Origin: Saururus chinensis
Lineage: Eukaryota > Streptophyta > Magnoliopsida > Piperales > Saururaceae
Direction: 5' to 3'
NCBI GenBank assembly: GCA_035235625.1
Contig: CP141140.1
Span: 13,474,685-13,538,684, forward strand
DNA: 64,000 nt
Shown here: positions 59,580-64,000 of the stretch, one piece after another
Position numbering within the stretch: position 1 is the first letter of the stretch
Layout: every line of letters begins with the position of its first letter
Made by a program: the position numbers and the translations under genes
Notes under the pieces: generated by a model
The model's input: the letters and a program-made list of their open reading frames with translations, nothing else
Database searches by the model: none
Told to the model about the DNA's origin: nothing

Positions 59580-61189
59580 TATAACAAAAAGTTTTTTATT
59601 AAAAAAATTAAGATGCATGCGTTACACTCGTGTAATGTAATGATTTGACAATATGTATAAAAAAATTGATCAAAATAGCCCTATAATATATTGTGTTACG
59701 CAAAATGTCTTTAAATTTTAAGTAATATATAAAATAACCTCGTGCACATGTAAACCTCTACACATATGACATAAATTATATAAAATACTTATTTTTTTAT
59801 TTTATTCTTTTTAACTTTACCAAGTTATTGTTTTTAATTTCTACCTTCTCCTACTTCAACTCCATCACCTCTGTTACCGGTTTCACTACCAGTTATATTG
59901 CCTTTACTACTAACTTTACTGTCTTCGCCACCACCTCTATTTTATCACATTCTCCACCACTACCATAGTCTCTTTCTCACCTTTTTTGTCACCTCATTCT
60001 TTTTTTTTCTTCTTCTCTCTTTCTCTCTTTTTCCTCCTTGATTACCTCTTCCTCCTTACCGGAAACTAAGAAGACCGGTTATAAAAGGGTTAGATCTGAT
60101 CGGCTTTGACGCTTTTTTAAAGGGGGTTAACATACAAACCCTAATCTTCAATAATTTCATATGCTTTACATTTTCAACCAACAACGAGTACATTTTGTTC
60201 AAATTTCCTTTGAGTTATAAAGTTTTTGGACACAAGATCTTAGGACTTAAATTTTGATGGTTAAAAGAAGACAATTTGACAATGATTAAAAAGATTCTTA
60301 TAAGTTACAAATTGAGTGGGTTTGGAAAATGTTAAGACTTTACTTGAGGTAAACGAGGCTAGACAGATTGTTCGGGTAATTACTCAACCTGACCCTTACA
60401 TAAATAGGATCTATTTTTCAAACACCTAACACTAATTCTCACATTAATAGAGTCAGGTCGAATTGAGTTATGCAGTCAGAGTCAAATTTTAACAGCTCTA
60501 CCCGCCCACCCTATGAGTATAGCACCGGCCATGCTGTCCAAAATGAATGGCCCAAAGTGTGCGCTTGGCACACATAAACATTACTCTTTTATTATTGTAT
60601 GCACCAAGCAAACTCTATCTATCATACATAATACATAATGATAATACAAGAGTAACCCACCATACACAAAGTCAAGATGACTTCATGCAAGGTGATTTAG
60701 TAGAAAGTAGTACAGAAGATAAGATTCAAAGCGAGAGTATACATATAGAGTACAACATAAACAAATATGATAATAATGCCCACGAAACTACCATCCTCGT
60801 GATTAAAATGCTATTGCACTTCACAAGAGATGCTTCCACCAAAGGGTCAGCACAAGGCCGATTAACTATAACACCAAATATTTAAACTTGCTCCCACATG
60901 CGAGAAGCAAGGCGAATCTACTCTACAAAGATAGAAGTTAGAGACAAACACTATCAGAGGTGCATGCCCTCCTCAATGAAAATAGGGGCCACCAAGGTCT
61001 TAGAGGTTGACCCACTCAAGTAGACCCAGGATGGGACAAACCCAAAGCACCACAACATGAGCTCAAGTAGACCCAGGATGGTACAAACCCAAAGCACCAC
61101 AACATGGGCCTTGACTCGACCCCTCGGGACAAGAGGTCCAAGGCAAGCCAAGAGTTGATTGAAAGCGTGAGGAAGCTGTTGTGCATGAT
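59580..61189. other. Intergenic, with a 47-bp direct duplication
   Basis: No gene recognised. A near-perfect tandem duplication starts at 61015 and 61062 (unit CTCAAGTAGACCCAGGATGG followed by GACAAACCCAAAGCACCACA), differing at a few bases. Confidence 0.4.
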
Positions 61190-61529
61190 CACCCGGACTA
61201 CTTATTTTTATGTTATTTTATTATATTAGATTATTTTTTTTTATATTTTCCTCGTATTTGCTTATGTATTAGAAGAGGGTGTTAATAAATAATTTGAGGT
61301 TTTGCTTCTGGGTAAGTTCTTAGAACTTTCTCTTGAATTATAGTGAAACTTGTTTGATGATGTAGGTGATTAGCCGAACTACATTAAATTTGTGTGTTTT
61401 ATATTATTTACTTAATTGAATTTGAATTTAGATAATTTTATCTTTACATCATTATTCGCATAATTTAGGGATATTGACTTATTATTTTTAACTTAATTTT
61501 GAACTTACTATCTATGCTATAATTCCTAA
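61190..61529 (+). repeat. Probable copia LTR fragment
   Basis: Contains GATGTAGGTGATTAGCCGAA followed by ATTTGTGTGTTTTATATT, a motif pair common in the 3' part of plant copia LTRs, and ends ATAATTCCTAACA, a typical LTR end. No primer-binding site follows (AACCTCTAGGG instead), so it is a truncated or solo LTR. Confidence 0.45.
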
Positions 61530-62735
61530 CAAACCTCTAGGGATAGGAAAACTATGTATAAAGAAAAGAAGACTGGCTAAGAGAAAGGTGGGAAGAGAGA
61601 AGATGATAGCGAAAGAGATGGAACGAAGAAGTGGTGAAGGTGGGGATGGCAAGGAGAGCAAGTAGCTTAAACATGAGGGAAGAGTTTTCAAGCTCCTCTC
61701 TGACAATGAGCCCAATGTAAGGAATGCATGTAAACCCTTGATATTTGAGATTGATAGTGCACATAATGACAAATGTTAGCACCAATATTTATTAGCACTA
61801 ATGTGCACTAACATGTATGCCGTCCATCTTATGGATAAAGGTTCTATGCACATTTTACGTAGAGCTCATTTTCAGAGTGGAGCATTAAAAACCCTTTTGA
61901 ATGTGAGATGATAAAGGCCTAGTGTTGTTTGTGCCCGATAGCCAGCAAGGCACCCAAAATTAGGTACGTGCTCACCTGAGTTGCTTAAAATCACTTCTCA
62001 TGGTCTAAGCATAGTTCCATTATGGTTGAAATGCTTGCGACCATATATATATGTGTAACATATGTGCATGTGTCATGCCAATGCATGTCAAGGGCACAAC
62101 TCTACTATGCTATGTTGACAGGGCTCTTTAGATGCTTCTCCTTATAAAAGGCATGCGGGTTATTGGACTTTCCCTTTGTCTTTTTAGACAAGTAAAATTT
62201 GGAGGAAAAATTTCTTATGCATTGAGTTACATATTGAAAAATGTATACCTGACGTAACACGTACCATTGGATTATAATTTGATAGTTGTGTTAAGTAAGG
62301 AGTAGAGTTACATCTCAGGTTGTATTAAGTCAAGTACCCAACTCGAGATAAGAACCGGGTTCCTTCGACCCTACTTGACTCAAGATTATAAGAACCAAAT
62401 TTCTTAGACCCGACTCGAGATAAAAATAAAAAAAACTCGAGAATTGAAATAGGAATTGCAATTTTATCTTAAGTTGGGTTGGTTCTAATAATAAATAAAA
62501 CCAAATCAACAATATATTATGTCGGTTCTATCAAATTATATAATATGGGTTAAATATAATTTTTTTTAGGTTATTTAGGAACGTGGTTCAATTTTTAGAT
62601 TTTTTACATACTACGTCCAACTGGGCCCAAGATTGACAGGGGCATATCTTTTTTAGACTTGACCTGACCTGACCTGACTAGACTCAATCTTTGATCAGGT
62701 CTGGGTTTTGAATGCAGTATAGAAGTGGCAAAGGG
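61530..62735. other. Intergenic, no gene recognised
   Basis: AT-rich DNA with repeated CTCGAGATAAGAACC/ACTCGAGATAAAAAT words around 62340-62440 and a (GACCT)n run near 62648, probably an old hAT-like element without definable ends. Confidence 0.35.
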
Positions 62736-62891
62736 GAAGCATTTTTTATGCTCCACGAAGAATGTAAGCCGAGCGCAAGGAACGCCTCCCAAGCGTGCGT
62801 TACCGTATGCGCCATCGATCTTAAAAATTAACGCCTCCTAAGCGTTCTTTACGCTCGGCTCACAGTGAGCATGGAGCATAAAAAATACTTC
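62736..62891. mobile_element. MULE-like MITE with perfect 11-bp target duplication, 156 bp
   Basis: The left end GAAGCATTTTTTATGCTCCA and the inverted right end GAAGTATTTTTTATGCTCCA continue as a long, imperfect inverted repeat through GTAAGCCGAGCG and AAGGAACGC. GTGGCAAAGGG is directly repeated at 62725-62735 and 62892-62902. A 9-11-bp duplication points to Mutator-type insertion. The whole element can fold into one hairpin. Confidence 0.85.
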
Positions 62892-62902
62892 GTGGCAAAG
62901 GG

Positions 62903-64000
62903 TGAATCAAACCTGTGTGCCGTGGCGCGGCCTATTGATCTTTCCCTGGTTCTGGGCTGAAATCTTGGAGCTGGTTAGTGTCCTCAATACCTGTCTGTCA
63001 CATTCCCTTTTAATTAAAACAAAGAGAATTAAAACCGAATTAAACTGAATGAAAGAAACCTCTGAATCCACATTCCACAGAGTACATAGAGGAATCCACC
63101 TCAAGTTCGCCAATGGCATTTATGATAACAACTGCCCAGCTGTAATGACTCTTATACCATTTATTCCCAACAATACAAGCAAACAACCGTAACTCAAAAG
63201 AACTGACACACATACTTAAGCGTCGTGAAAAGAAAGACAGTTCTAAGTTCCAACTATGCCCCAATTGCTATAGATTTTCGCAAGTGTTTGATAAACTGCC
63301 GGAGTCAAATCTCTCTTCTTAAATTGAAATAAACTCAAGATTAACAAATCTACAATTGGCCTGCATCACATTAGCCAAGACAGCTTCCATATAGAGCCGT
63401 GGAGAATAAATCCAGATAAAGCTACCCAGCTTTCAAATACCTATAAAGCAAGAACATAGTAAAAGTCGAAACCAAATGGTCTCGTTGTGCAGATCATATG
63501 CTGAATTTCTCTGCAAACGATAAATATCAACTGAAGGATTAATTAGCTGCTTCAAATATCTTACGTGGATTATCTCGCTTATGTGTATGATTTGGATAGT
63601 ATAATGACAAAGGATTAATTTATCACAGATTCACTAAGACGAGGGAAGTTCTGTGGGGTGAAGGATGACTCCATATCTCATCATCTAAGAACTTAACGTT
63701 AAGAAATAGCATAAGCCGCGTGGTATAAATATATATGTCTAAATTACATTCATCCTTTCCTTAGAACTTAGAAGAGAGGTTTAATTGGAACTCATCTGAA
63801 TCTCTGAGTTTGTAAGCCTCCAAAACAAAGATGAGACCGGGACTAAGTACTTGTAGAAATTATGAGAGGTGAAAGTTCGTGGAACAGAAACAGCAGTTGG
63901 GTTGTGACATCTCCCGCTTTCACAGTTATGTTTGCGAAAGCCATCATTCTCCACGGGCATTTTTTCAACGGCCAAGAACTCCTATATATTCGGTGCCTCT
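62903..64000. other. Intergenic or 3' end of a gene beyond the right edge
   Basis: No recognisable domain. The minus-strand open frames at 62907-63264 and 63781-63975 resemble nothing known to me and could be untranslated or chance. If a minus-strand gene enters from the right, this would be its 3' region. Confidence 0.3.

Overview
The window is nuclear DNA of a seed plant, most likely a flowering plant. It has GT-AG introns, chloroplast-targeted proteins with plant-specific relatives, AT-rich intergenic DNA and many plant transposon families. I could not place it to an order. Most of the 64 kb is mobile DNA and its decay products; only a few loci look like working genes.

Layout. 1-400 looks like a promoter for a gene running off the left edge. 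400-16,350 is intergenic: small TA-flanked Stowaway-like MITEs, an LTR-like block with a 60-bp minisatellite, a hAT-type element, and a roughly 6-kb span that is one long gypsy-type LTR split by two nested DNA transposons. 21,556-24,856 (minus) is a six-exon S-adenosylmethionine-dependent methyltransferase gene. 25,149-26,453 is a Stowaway-bounded block carrying pieces of two unrelated host genes. 27,882-32,855 is a complete non-autonomous CACTA-type element with a TGG target duplication and more than thirty short hairpins. 33,536-38,027 is a decayed Ty1/copia element that appears to sit in the 5'UTR intron of a multi-KH-domain RNA-binding protein pseudogene (38,504-41,165), which is also broken by a hAT element. 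A Harbinger transposase fragment follows. 44,160-45,470 looks like a box C/D snoRNA transcription unit. A STOP1-like zinc-finger pseudogene lies at 47,541-48,657 (minus). An intronless DREB-type AP2/ERF gene at 52,002-52,427 lies entirely inside a second Stowaway-bounded block (51,818-52,786). 56,361-57,614 (minus) is a four-exon ACHT-type chloroplast thioredoxin gene. The right end is intergenic with one MULE-like MITE.

Main candidate for something new: two larger elements (25,149-26,453 and 51,818-52,786) have the two distinct ends of the local Stowaway-like MITE family and TA at both borders, but enclose host gene sequence instead of the normal MITE core. One holds a polyamine-transporter fragment in antisense plus a small conserved protein in sense; the other holds a whole DREB reading frame. 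This looks like gene capture by a Stowaway/mariner-type MITE. The second unusual object is the CACTA element, with nested hairpins, a G-rich core and a pyrimidine-rich half. All coordinates and splice sites were read by eye; no alignment or search was run.
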